Position numbers and translations under genes: made by a program
In this document: positions 1 to 7,426 of the stretch, piece after piece
How positions within the stretch are numbered: position 1 is the stretch's first letter
Layout: each line of letters opens with the position of its first letter
Assembly: GCA_000493965.1 (NCBI GenBank)
Contig: AWNV01000070.1
Span: forward strand, 1-8,631
From: Candidatus Aminicenans sakinawicola JGI OTU-1
GTDB taxonomy: Bacteria; Acidobacteriota; Aminicenantia; Aminicenantales; Aminicenantaceae
Reading direction: 5' to 3'
DNA: 8,631 bases
The notes under the pieces: generated by a model
What the model saw: the letters and a program-made list of their open reading frames with translations, nothing else
What the model was told of the DNA's origin: nothing
Databases searched by the model: none

Positions 1-1107
1 AAGCAACGTTATGAACCTTTGGCTAAGGCTGTTACTCATAGGGCGGACCTGACATATGTTATAGGAGAATTGATTGGAGAATTGAGTGTTGGCCATACTT
101 ATGTTGGAGGAGGCGATTTTATCCATCCGAAGAGAATAAATGTCGGAATGCTCGGGGCAAAATTTATACGGGATGAGAAATCTGGTTACTATAAAATTAC
201 TAAAATAATGAAAGGTCAGAATTGGAATAAGTCCTTACGTTCTCCTCTAACTGAGATAGGAGTGAATGTGAAGGAAGGAGATTATCTAATAACCATAAAC
301 AGCAAGCCTACAAACAGGATGAATAATATATATGAAGCACTGCTGAACACTGTAGGAAAGCAGGTGACACTTCGAGTAAACACAAAACCTGATGAAAAGG
401 GAAGTAAGGAAGTTGTTGTCATCCCTGTTAAGGATGAGCTTTCACTGGTCTATTACAATTGGGTGCAGAACAATATTGATAAAGTTAGCAAAGCGACAAA
501 CGGAAAAGTAGGCTATATCCATATTCCTGACATGGGCGTAAGGGGTTTAAATGAATTTGTCAAACATTTTTATCCACAGCTTCGCAAGAAGGCTCTTATT
601 ATAGATGTTCGCGGGAATGGCGGAGGAAGCGTTTCTCCTATGGTAGCCGAGCGTTTAAGACGGGAAATAGTAATGGTGGGTATGGCGCGAAATACGGCTC
701 CTGGAACTGACCCTGGAGCAGTCATGATAGGGCCTAAAGTATGCCTGATGGATGAATTTTCAGCATCTGATGGTGACATATTCCCTTACCGCTTTAGAAA
801 GTATAATATGGGAAAGTTAATTGGAAAGCGGACATGGGGTGGAGTTGTAGGCATCAGAGGTTCTTTACCATTTGTTGATGGAGGATCATTGACGAAGCCG
901 GAATTTGCAGTATACAGTACAGAGGGAGATAAGTGGATTATTGAGGGTAGGGGAGTTGATCCAGATATATATGTAGATAATGATCCGGCCAAGGAATACG
1001 CCGGGATTGATGAACAATTGAATAAGGCTATTGAAATAATCATGCAAGAATTGAAGACAAAAGGAAAAGAACTGCCTGAGGTTCCTCCTTATCCGATTAA
1101 GAAATAG
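1..1107 (+). CDS. Tricorn-like protease, S41 family, C-terminal part (5' end outside window)
   Basis: The frame is open from base 1, so this is the last 368 residues of a longer protein; tricorn proteins usually exceed 1000 residues with N-terminal beta-propellers, which would lie to the left. Numbering from the window edge, the core-1 segment ends in GHTYVGGGD with the catalytic His at 32, a PDZ domain spans about 46-144, and the S41 core follows. That core contains DVRGNGGG (202-209; the oxyanion Gly is expected here), SASDGD with the nucleophile Ser at 256, and EGRGVDPD with the tetrad Glu at 315. The WGGVVGIRG and late GVDPDI...DNDP blocks are typical of bacterial tricorn homologues. The residue before His32 is Gly, where Thermoplasma tricorn has Ser745. 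Family role: ATP-independent trimming of proteasome- or protease-derived oligopeptides. The missing N-terminus hides any signal peptide, so location is unknown. It is probably co-transcribed with the nitroreductase 14 bases downstream. Family assignment is strong. Confidence 0.93.
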   Translation, partial: KQRYEPLAKAVTHRADLTYVIGELIGELSVGHTYVGGGDFIHPKRINVGMLGAKFIRDEKSGYYKITKIMKGQNWNKSLRSPLTEIGVNVKEGDYLITINSKPTNRMNNIYEALLNTVGKQVTLRVNTKPDEKGSKEVVVIPVKDELSLVYYNWVQNNIDKVSKATNGKVGYIHIPDMGVRGLNEFVKHFYPQLRKKALIIDVRGNGGGSVSPMVAERLRREIVMVGMARNTAPGTDPGAVMIGPKVCLMDEFSASDGDIFPYRFRKYNMGKLIGKRTWGGVVGIRGSLPFVDGGSLTKPEFAVYSTEGDKWIIEGRGVDPDIYVDNDPAKEYAGIDEQLNKAIEIIMQELKTKGKELPEVPPYPIKK

Positions 1108-1121
1108 AGAGTGAGGAATAA

Positions 1122-1697
1122 ATGAGCTTTTATGATTTGATTGTTTCGAGAAGGTCAATACGTCAGTTTAGACAGAAACGTGTGTCCAGGGATATTCTTG
1201 AAAGATTAGTCGACACAGCGCGCCTTGCTCCTTCAGCAGCAAACCGCCAACCCTTGGAATTTGTGGTTATTGATGAACAAAAGACTGTTAAACAAATCTT
1301 CCCTTATTTGAAATGGGCTGCTTATATTGCTCCTGAAGGAAATCCTAAACTAGGCCATGAACCCGCAGCTTATATCGTCATTCTTGCAAATACAGAGGTA
1401 AGTGAGAAAGGATATGAGTGGGATGTTGGAGCAGCTGTAGAAAATATGATCCTTACTGCATTAGAAGACGGAATTGGAAGCTGCTGGCTTGTATCAGTTG
1501 ATAGAGACAAGGTGAGGGAAATACTCAATATTCCAGTTAAATATAAGATAGATTCAGTACTGGCCTTGGGGTATCCGGCAGAAACACCTGTTATCGAAGA
1601 CATGAATGGTTCTGTGAAATATTGGAAAGACAATAAAGCTAAGCTTCACGTTCCTAAAAGGAAATTAGAAGATGTGATTCATCTTAATAGATTCTGA
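1122..1697 (+). CDS. Nitroreductase-family FMN oxidoreductase
   Basis: This 191-residue protein has the compact nitroreductase fold signature. An N-terminal SRRSIRQF (9-16) should contact the FMN phosphate, APSAANRQP (36-44) forms the flavin-binding loop, DVGAAVENMILTALEDGIGSCWL (101-123) covers the dimer helix and Gly-Ser loop, and LALGYPAE (147-154) is the usual C-terminal motif. The family are homodimeric NAD(P)H-dependent flavoenzymes that reduce nitro groups, quinones, enones or iodotyrosine-like substrates; the actual substrate cannot be read from sequence. The ATG is supported by GAGGA (1113-1117) four bases upstream. It lies 14 bases after the tricorn stop, on the same strand, so it is likely the second gene of that transcript. 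No intrinsic terminator can fit, because its TGA is two bases from the opposing tldE stop. Confidence 0.9.
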   Translation: MSFYDLIVSRRSIRQFRQKRVSRDILERLVDTARLAPSAANRQPLEFVVIDEQKTVKQIFPYLKWAAYIAPEGNPKLGHEPAAYIVILANTEVSEKGYEWDVGAAVENMILTALEDGIGSCWLVSVDRDKVREILNIPVKYKIDSVLALGYPAETPVIEDMNGSVKYWKDNKAKLHVPKRKLEDVIHLNRF

Positions 1698-1699
1698 TT

Positions 1700-3043
1700 T
1701 TACTTTCCTGCAACTGTGAGCTCTTTGATTTTAATTGTAGGTCCTGAGAAAGAACTTCGAAATTCAAGGTCGTTTCCAACTATTTCTATTTCGTTTAGAA
1801 TCACTCCGAGATTTCCTGAAATCGTTATTTCTGATACAGGGTAGGCAATTTTTCCATCTTCGATCCAGAGGCCAAACGCTCCGCGGGATATGTCACCTGT
1901 AACAGGATTTAGACCATGACCGATGGTTCTTGTCAGAAGAAGGCCCCTTTTTGTTGAGGCAATTATTTCTTCTGGGGATGTTTTTCCTGACTGGAGATAA
2001 AAGTTATTTGGTCCAACACTATTTGCATCCGCATTACCTGTGGATTTAAGCTTAAGTTTCCTTGCGGCATAAGTATTACATAGGTAATTTTTCAATATCC
2101 CTCTTTCGATAACCGTGTTTTTTGAGACGGGGACTCCTTCTGAATCAAAAGGCCTTGATCCAATCTTTCCGGGAATTGAGCCGTCATCATATACAGTAAC
2201 ATTCTTATTGCCGATTTTTTCTCCAAGCTTATCAACTAGAAAGGATGTTTTCTGATAAATGGAAATTCCGGAAATGCAGGAAAAAAGAAATGCTAGAAGC
2301 CATGAAGTCATCATAGGTTCAAAAATGACCGGGACGTTCTGGGTTTTTATCTTTCTTGGATTAAGCTGTCGGAGTGTTCTTTCAACAGCTTTTCTTGCAA
2401 TCATTTCGGGCGATTCTAATTCTTTTAAAAATCTTTTTGAGCATGACCAAAAACCTTCTGCTTTGTTGTCGGTATCTCCCGCCTGAAGTCCGATACCAAG
2501 GCTGCAGTATGTTTCATCATATTCCTTCAAGAACCCATTCGAATTGGCCAGTGCTATTTTGATTTTTCTTGTCTCGAAGCTGGCACCGTGAGAATTTGTA
2601 ATTTTTTTCTCATTAAGTGCGATTTTTTCTGTTTCTTTTGCAAGTGAAATCTTTTTTCTTGAGTCAAGTTTTGAAATATCCGGATCAAAAAGCTTCAAGG
2701 AAGCGATGTCTATTTGAGTTTTACGTAATGGTGGAAGCCCGGCACATTCGTCGGGGTTGCCCAGAGTTGAGCGTTTTACTGCATTTTTTACGAGGTTTTG
2801 AAGGGTTTCCTTTGTTAAATCAGATGAAGTAGCAATGGCTGTCTTTTTATCCTTAATGATCCTAAAGCCTAATGCCCTGGAACCAGCCTCGACCAAGTTT
2901 TCGATTTCCCCGAAGCGGACATCAACATTGAATTCGCTGCTTTCAATAATAGCAACTTCGATTTCATCTGCTCCCTGGATTCTTCCGAAAGCAACAAGGC
3001 TGTTTGCAATCTCTGACACTGAGGACTCTTTTTTCTCGTTCAC
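1700..3043 (-). CDS. tldE: TldE/PmbA, non-metal subunit of the TldD/TldE metalloprotease
   Basis: This is the PmbA/TldE-type member of the modulator-of-gyrase family. From the GTG start it has 447 residues, close to the 450 of E. coli PmbA. Numbered from that GTG, RFGEIENLVEAGSRALGFRI (43-62) is the N-terminal family block, PVIFEP...SCISG (238 onward) sits where TldD carries its HExxxH and has no zinc motif, and DDGSIPGKIGSRPFDSEG (286-303) with the later STGNADANS is characteristic of TldE. In E. coli, TldD and TldE form a heterodimer that cleaves unfolded peptides such as the microcin B17 leader and the CcdA antitoxin; only TldD binds zinc. The open frame extends to an ATG at 3088. I prefer GTG at 3043 because AGGAGGG (3055-3049) lies five bases upstream and the codon overlaps the tldD stop as GTGA. 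It is the last gene of the four-gene run. Confidence 0.93.
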   Translation of the reverse strand: MNEKKESSVSEIANSLVAFGRIQGADEIEVAIIESSEFNVDVRFGEIENLVEAGSRALGFRIIKDKKTAIATSSDLTKETLQNLVKNAVKRSTLGNPDECAGLPPLRKTQIDIASLKLFDPDISKLDSRKKISLAKETEKIALNEKKITNSHGASFETRKIKIALANSNGFLKEYDETYCSLGIGLQAGDTDNKAEGFWSCSKRFLKELESPEMIARKAVERTLRQLNPRKIKTQNVPVIFEPMMTSWLLAFLFSCISGISIYQKTSFLVDKLGEKIGNKNVTVYDDGSIPGKIGSRPFDSEGVPVSKNTVIERGILKNYLCNTYAARKLKLKSTGNADANSVGPNNFYLQSGKTSPEEIIASTKRGLLLTRTIGHGLNPVTGDISRGAFGLWIEDGKIAYPVSEITISGNLGVILNEIEIVGNDLEFRSSFSGPTIKIKELTVAGK

Positions 3044-4473
3044 TTCAGCCCTCCTACTGTCATTTTGGTGATTTTTATAGTCGGACATCCATCAGTCACT
3101 GGCGCTGCCTGTCCTTCTTTACCGCATGTTCCGGTTTGAAGGCCGAATTTAAGGTCAGAACCCACCATTTCAATTTTGTTTAAAATATCTATATTTGTTC
3201 CTATAAGAGTGGCCTGTTTTACAGGAGTACTTAGTTTTCCGTCTTCTATAAGGAAACCTGAACTTACTGAAAAAGTAAACTTGCCGGAATCTTCAACCTG
3301 GCCTCCTTGGTATTTATGTGCATAGAATCCTCGTTTGACGGATTTAATGATTTCTTCTGGGGCATATTCGCCTTTATCCATATAAGTGTTACTCATCCGC
3401 GGTATAGGCAGACAGGTGAAATCCTCTCTACGGCCGTTTCCTGTTAAAGACATATTCAGAGATTTGGCTGACAATCTGTCCTGGAGTAATCCGGTTTGTT
3501 TTCCTTTCTGGATAAGAGGCGTTTTATTTGGAATTGTCCCTTCATCATCAATGTTGTATGAACCGCGAAAGTAAGGGATTGTTGGGTCATCATAAATATT
3601 TACTTGTTCATTGCCCACTTTTTTCCCTCTCTTGTTCCAGAATATTGATGTTTTTTTGCGTATGAAATCTGCTTCGAGGAGATGGCCGACAGCTTCATGA
3701 ATCAGGACACCACTATGTCCAGGTGCAAGTACAACAGGCATCTCTCCTGCTGGAGGATAGGCTGCATCTAGAAGGGTTAAAGCTTCTTTTGATGCTTCTT
3801 TTCCTATTTCTTCGGGAGTAAGCTTATTCTTGAAATACTCAAGACCTACTCTTCCTCCTCCGCCCGAGAATCCCACTTCCTTTCGTTTTGATTTTTCTGC
3901 AATTGACAAACATGTAAGCTTGATAAGCGGCCGCACGTCAGATATCATCAACCCCTCTGAATTGACTATAGTGATATGCTGTGTTTGATCCATAAAGGAA
4001 ACTTTTACTCTGTTTATTTTTGAGTCGTATTTTTGGGCAGAAAGATAAGTTTTTTTGACGAGAGATATTTTCTTTTCTAGAGATTCTTTATTAGATGGTT
4101 TTAAAACAGGGTAATAATTATTCTTTAACCTGAATGGGCTCAATGAATTTGAGTTTCTGACTGAATGTTTTGATGCAATAGAGGCTGCTGTGATTGCAGC
4201 TTTCTTTATTTTGTCAAAAGACAGGTTGCTTGTATATCCGTATCCTGTTTTTTCCCCTGATATAATCCTGATTCCGATGCCGAGGCAGATACTTTCCGCC
4301 GTCTCTTTAATGATATCTTCTTCCATGTTAATAAAATTGTAGGTTTTATATTCTAGGAATATTTCTGAAAAATCGCCTCCATTCGAAAGGGCAATATTTA
4401 GGATTTTCAGAATGTCATTGTTGGAGATATGAAAGTGGTCTTCATAAACCAGTGCTGAGTTGTCTTTTTGCAT
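3040..4473 (-). CDS. tldD: TldD, zinc-binding catalytic subunit of the TldD/TldE metalloprotease
   Basis: The protein has 477 residues (E. coli TldD: 481). It carries the family zinc site: HEAVGH with His259, Glu260 and His264, and the third ligand Cys450 in TGTCGKEGQ. These match E. coli His262, His266 and Cys454 in spacing. Other TldD blocks are the N-terminal G(I)GIRIISGEKTGYGYTS (66-82), YDDPTIP (294-300), DDEGTIPNKTPLIQKG (309-324) and GNGRREDFTCLPIPRMSN (345-362). It should act with the adjacent TldE as a heterodimeric peptidase in the cytoplasm, where narrow peptides are threaded into a closed cavity. The gene starts three bases after the stop of the B12 protein and has no clear Shine-Dalgarno sequence, so translational coupling is likely. 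Its TGA overlaps the tldE GTG. TldD/E can mature peptide natural products, but no precursor peptide is visible in this window, so a housekeeping role is equally possible. Confidence 0.96.
   Translation of the reverse strand: MQKDNSALVYEDHFHISNNDILKILNIALSNGGDFSEIFLEYKTYNFINMEEDIIKETAESICLGIGIRIISGEKTGYGYTSNLSFDKIKKAAITAASIASKHSVRNSNSLSPFRLKNNYYPVLKPSNKESLEKKISLVKKTYLSAQKYDSKINRVKVSFMDQTQHITIVNSEGLMISDVRPLIKLTCLSIAEKSKRKEVGFSGGGGRVGLEYFKNKLTPEEIGKEASKEALTLLDAAYPPAGEMPVVLAPGHSGVLIHEAVGHLLEADFIRKKTSIFWNKRGKKVGNEQVNIYDDPTIPYFRGSYNIDDEGTIPNKTPLIQKGKQTGLLQDRLSAKSLNMSLTGNGRREDFTCLPIPRMSNTYMDKGEYAPEEIIKSVKRGFYAHKYQGGQVEDSGKFTFSVSSGFLIEDGKLSTPVKQATLIGTNIDILNKIEMVGSDLKFGLQTGTCGKEGQAAPVTDGCPTIKITKMTVGGLK
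3049..3055 (-). promoter_or_regulatory. Ribosome-binding site that decides the tldE start
   Basis: AGGAGGG on the minus strand ends five bases before GTG at 3043. It lies inside the last codons of tldD (the Val-Gly-Gly stretch), so ribosomes ending tldD are placed to restart on tldE. The alternative ATG at 3088 has no comparable site. This is the strongest Shine-Dalgarno sequence in the window. Confidence 0.7.
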
Positions 4474-4476
4474 TTG

Positions 4477-6126
4477 TTATTTTTTTGCAATTATCTGAGA
4501 AACTCTTTCTTTTTCGCTGAGGGGTTTTCCAGATTCGGGATTAATAGCGATACAGGCGCCATTTTTTATTTGTGTAAAAACTTTTCCTGCGGCATGAGAA
4601 TTACCGCTGAGGTGGGGAGCATCTAATAATCCTATCTTAACGGCCTTAGCAAGGTTAACGGGATCTGTCCATGGGTCTTCTTTTCCACAACCAAGGTCTT
4701 GAATTGCCTTCAAGAGGTATTTGGTTTCTTCGACAAGCTCCTTTTTTCTCTTATCTATCATTGTATCGTTTTTCATTGGGAGAGACCCCAAGAAAAAATT
4801 TTTGATTACACCTTCAACGATTTTAGCGCTTTCAATTATATCCTGAGATGTGGCAGCATGATCTCCTTCACAGAATCCAACGACGTGTACTATTTTAGGT
4901 TCTAAAGCCAGTTGGTAATAACAGGAAGCGGCAAGCTGGCCCTTGGCCACATCCGGATCTGTGGAGAGACTCGCCAAACCTGTTCTCATCTGGCGGATGG
5001 ATGTGAAATTTTTATCGTGTAAAGATTCTATCAATTCTATCTTTGCCATCATTTTAGCCATGTCCATTGGCGGGGAAGTATTAACAGGGGTGTTAAACAT
5101 GTACTGGGCAACATAATGCCTTGTTCCGACTTTTTTTGCATTATATGCAGCGAGAAATGCGGCAGCAACTGCGACTGTATCAGGAGCATCCCTAAGGCTC
5201 CAATGATGGGACTCATTGACTTCAAGCGGTATGTTATGATCAGCATACCATCTCATGGTTTCCTGGTTTTCTTTAATAGATTCAACAGGCAGGCGCTGTG
5301 AGCGTCCATCTAGCTGGTTGTACCAGAAGAGAGGGATGGCTCCCCAGGCTATGTTTATTGTATTAAGAGACATCTCTGCCCATTTAATCAGGTCTTGAGT
5401 GCCAGAGTAACACCGTATAAGTGGGAAATTTCCGCAGCGTGAAGCCTTATAGATGAGTTCAAGGTCCTCAGGTTTTCTCAAAGGCACGCCGCCAGCTCCG
5501 TCCTGTTCTTTTTTCATTTTATCGGGAGAGAAAAATTTTTCTTGAGCATTCTGGTCGGGTCCAATAGAAATAATATCAATAGTCTCGGATAGGGCAATTT
5601 CTCGAGCTCCATTAATGGTTTCTTTTACAGTTGGCTGCCCGAAATGGTGACGAATAAGAGGATACGGAGACTTAAATGCGATTCGAGCGATAAGACTCTG
5701 AGGAGGAACTTTTTTTACTCTTGTATCTTCGATTTTCCCCTTAAGAAAGGATATTATGTCTTCTAAAGGTTCATTTCCGCTGAAAACAGCATCAAAAAGG
5801 GGGAATTTGCTTGCGATCCTGGCTGCTGGAGGTGTTCCCCCAAACACAAAAGTCTTATCTTCCAAGCCATTTTCTTTGACCTTTTTTTGCAGAGAAGAAA
5901 GGAGTTTTTCCAGGACTTCAGGGGTCAGACGGTAACTAATGGCAATAACGTCAGGTTTAAAGCTTTTTATACCCGCTGTTAATTTTTCGAGAGATACGGC
6001 CGGTCCTAAAAAAAAAGTCTCATAGCCGAAGTTTTTAGCAAGTTTTAAAAAACTGAGTATTCCGGCTACGTGCACACAATTCCCAAGTGAAGCCCCTAAT
6101 ATTTTCTTGCTGTTGAATGAAGTCAA
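4477..6126 (-). CDS. B12-binding domain fused to a glutamate-mutase-E-like barrel
   Basis: The 549-residue protein has two parts. Residues about 7-135 form a Rossmann-like B12-binding domain: GNCVHVAG (15-22) is at the position of the cobalt-ligand loop, with His19 and Gly22 kept but Cys17 where DxHxxG has Asp; ISYRLTP (63-69) replaces the SxL region; and VFGG (94-97) is the phosphate-side glycine pair. Residues about 145-549 resemble the barrel subunit of methylaspartate (glutamate) mutase, with GAIPLFWYNQLDGRS (262-276), SIKENQETMRWY (283-294), NESHHWSLRDAPD (304-316) and QYMFNTP (341-347). Known relatives move a carbon skeleton by adenosylcobalamin radical chemistry; here both subunits are in one chain and the substrate is not known. 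The only good start is TTG at 6126, with AGGGG (6140-6136) nine bases upstream and one base after the opine dehydrogenase stop. The B12 domain is fairly certain; the mutase reaction is inference. Confidence 0.82.
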   Translation of the reverse strand: MTSFNSKKILGASLGNCVHVAGILSFLKLAKNFGYETFFLGPAVSLEKLTAGIKSFKPDVIAISYRLTPEVLEKLLSSLQKKVKENGLEDKTFVFGGTPPAARIASKFPLFDAVFSGNEPLEDIISFLKGKIEDTRVKKVPPQSLIARIAFKSPYPLIRHHFGQPTVKETINGAREIALSETIDIISIGPDQNAQEKFFSPDKMKKEQDGAGGVPLRKPEDLELIYKASRCGNFPLIRCYSGTQDLIKWAEMSLNTINIAWGAIPLFWYNQLDGRSQRLPVESIKENQETMRWYADHNIPLEVNESHHWSLRDAPDTVAVAAAFLAAYNAKKVGTRHYVAQYMFNTPVNTSPPMDMAKMMAKIELIESLHDKNFTSIRQMRTGLASLSTDPDVAKGQLAASCYYQLALEPKIVHVVGFCEGDHAATSQDIIESAKIVEGVIKNFFLGSLPMKNDTMIDKRKKELVEETKYLLKAIQDLGCGKEDPWTDPVNLAKAVKIGLLDAPHLSGNSHAAGKVFTQIKNGACIAINPESGKPLSEKERVSQIIAKK

Positions 6127-6127
6127 A

Positions 6128-7291
6128 TTATATTTCCCCTGATACTGCCAGCAGCCTGATGTCCTTTATAGACATTCCTTTAAGTCCTAGTTTTTCGACT
6201 GTTCTTCCTTCTTTTAAGAAATCTTTTCCTCTCATGAATGAAGCGAGGCGGATAATGAATTCTATAGCCGGGGTTTTGACTTTCAACATGTCTCCGATCG
6301 ATGCAAGTGGAACAAGGCTCATAGGGACATCCTCATCGATATAGCGGTGGTTAAGTCGGTCAGGTGCTTTAATGCCGAGATAGCCTGGATTTGCATGAAT
6401 GGCTTCATAAAGGTCTTTTCCTGAAGCGCTGTAAGCCGTATAGAGCCAATTTTTGGCACTTAGTGCTTTTATGCCTAAAGCAGCTGCAACTTCCAGTCTT
6501 TCTTTATCCAATTTTTCCAATACTTTTGAAACGGACTTGCTGGCTCCCTGTATGTAGTATTCAAAGTCGCCGTGTGTTTCTTCGATCCAGGCAGCGTTAA
6601 GGACTGTGAGGGCAGGGTGAAAGATTGCTCCGATATTGTCAAAACTCGTTTTGAATATATTATCTCCAGGTACGAATTGTGGAAAAGCTCGGTTGATGAC
6701 CTTTAAAACTCCCGGGATCCAATAGGCTGGAAGTGTGGCTAATGGAACGGAATTTTTTATTGAAAATATTTTTGCTTGGGCTGGTCCAAGAGCTCTCGAA
6801 GCATATATGAATGTCTGGGTTTCAGCTATAAAAGGGAATTTTTTGACTCCCTCTTTTTTAAGAGTATGGAAAAATTCCAATGCTCCTCCAGTGCGGCCTG
6901 GATTGAGGATCACTATCTGATTTTCTTTTAGATAAGGGGCACAAGTCTTTGCCATGAATCGATGACCATTAGCAGGAACAACCACCATTAGAATATCTAC
7001 ATTATCAATGCATTCTTTTATGTTAGACGAAGCAAGTTCAATTTCCCCGACTCCCTGAATCTCTCCTTCAACTTTGATCCCTTTTCTGTGGGCAATAAGC
7101 TGTAGCCTCTTTCTGCCTCGATTAAAAACGTTGACTTTAAAACCCATGATTGCCAGGTGGCCGGCCATAGCCATCCCTCCATGTCCAGATCCAAGGACGC
7201 AAAATTTCAATTCTTTAGCGGGTTTTTTAAGAAGGTTTTTAATATATTGCTTCCTTCTTGCATCAGTTTTATTTATTATTTTTTTTATCAT
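6128..7291 (-). CDS. Opine (octopine/nopaline) dehydrogenase-family NAD(P)-dependent oxidoreductase
   Basis: The 387-residue protein begins with a basic stretch (1-28), then a Rossmann fold with VLGSGHGG (32-39, the GxGxxG motif), MVVVPANGH (102-110) and NPGRTGG (130-136). The C-terminal helical domain has the opine dehydrogenase signatures: SFDNIGAIFHPALTVLNAAW (216-235) with His225 matching the catalytic His, and RYIDEDVPMSLVP (316-328), which carries the conserved Asp/Glu-Asp-x-Pro. Family members reversibly condense an amino acid with a 2-oxo acid or aldehyde using NAD(P)H, forming N-carboxyalkyl amino acids (octopine, nopaline, metallophore precursors) or splitting them. The partner substrates cannot be inferred here. 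ATG at 7291 is supported by AGGG (7303-7300) eight bases upstream. It is the first gene of the run and is joined to the B12 protein by a one-base gap, which suggests consecutive steps or a shared intermediate. Confidence 0.88.
   Translation of the reverse strand: MIKKIINKTDARRKQYIKNLLKKPAKELKFCVLGSGHGGMAMAGHLAIMGFKVNVFNRGRKRLQLIAHRKGIKVEGEIQGVGEIELASSNIKECIDNVDILMVVVPANGHRFMAKTCAPYLKENQIVILNPGRTGGALEFFHTLKKEGVKKFPFIAETQTFIYASRALGPAQAKIFSIKNSVPLATLPAYWIPGVLKVINRAFPQFVPGDNIFKTSFDNIGAIFHPALTVLNAAWIEETHGDFEYYIQGASKSVSKVLEKLDKERLEVAAALGIKALSAKNWLYTAYSASGKDLYEAIHANPGYLGIKAPDRLNHRYIDEDVPMSLVPLASIGDMLKVKTPAIEFIIRLASFMRGKDFLKEGRTVEKLGLKGMSIKDIRLLAVSGEI
6136..6140 (-). promoter_or_regulatory. Ribosome-binding site supporting the TTG start of the B12 protein
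   Basis: AGGGG on the minus strand lies nine bases before TTG at 6126 and inside the last codons of the opine dehydrogenase gene. There is no nearby in-frame ATG or GTG that would keep the B12-binding loop at residues 15-22, so this site settles an unusual TTG start. Confidence 0.6.
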
Positions 7292-7340
7292 TTTGTTTTC
7301 CCTGATATATAAATCATTTTTTTATCTGTTTTAAATTTTA

Positions 7341-7373
7341 GGCTTTTATCAGCCGCTTTTTTTGGCTGGTAGG
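7341..7373 (-). other. Competing short hairpins in the operon leader
   Basis: Three short arms lie in the untranslated leader: CAGCC and GGCTG, read on either strand as 7350-7354 and 7364-7368, pair across a nine-base loop, with A-T and wobble pairs extending the stem outward. GGCT (7341-7344) can instead pair with AGCC (7351-7354) across six bases. The two stems share an arm and cannot form together. On the minus strand no T-run follows, so this is not an ordinary terminator of the gene to the right. A regulatory leader is possible, but the stems are short. The rest of 7292-7431 is AT-rich and shows nothing else I can name. Confidence 0.25.
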
Positions 7374-7397
7374 TTTGTTTCACTGAAATATAGATGT

Positions 7398-7426
7398 ATT
7401 TTAATAGAGATTGCTGGAAAAGGCAA
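7398..7426 (-). promoter_or_regulatory. Predicted sigma70-type promoter of the opine dehydrogenase-B12-tldD-tldE operon
   Basis: On the minus strand TTGCCT (7426-7421) is followed after exactly 17 bases by TAAAAT (7403-7398). This matches four of six and five of six consensus positions with ideal spacing. The start of transcription would fall near 7391, giving a leader of about 100 bases before the ATG at 7291. The promoter begins six bases after the stop of the upstream flippase-like gene. Sequence match only; the region is AT-rich, so chance matches are possible. Confidence 0.55.

Noticed and set aside
886..1158. Minus-strand 90-codon open frame across the tricorn-nitroreductase junction
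   Set aside because: It is antisense to strongly conserved catalytic segments of the tricorn-like gene and to the nitroreductase start, and its translation resembles nothing known.
3044..3088. Longer tldE starting at ATG 3088
   Set aside because: This would add 15 polar residues not expected in the family and overlap tldD by 49 bases; the GTG at 3043 has a near-ideal ribosome-binding site and gives the standard family length.
7341..7363. GGCT-AGCC hairpin followed by a seven-T run on the plus strand, terminator-like
   Set aside because: The stem is only four pairs and there is no plus-strand gene upstream to terminate; the neighbouring genes on both sides are on the minus strand.
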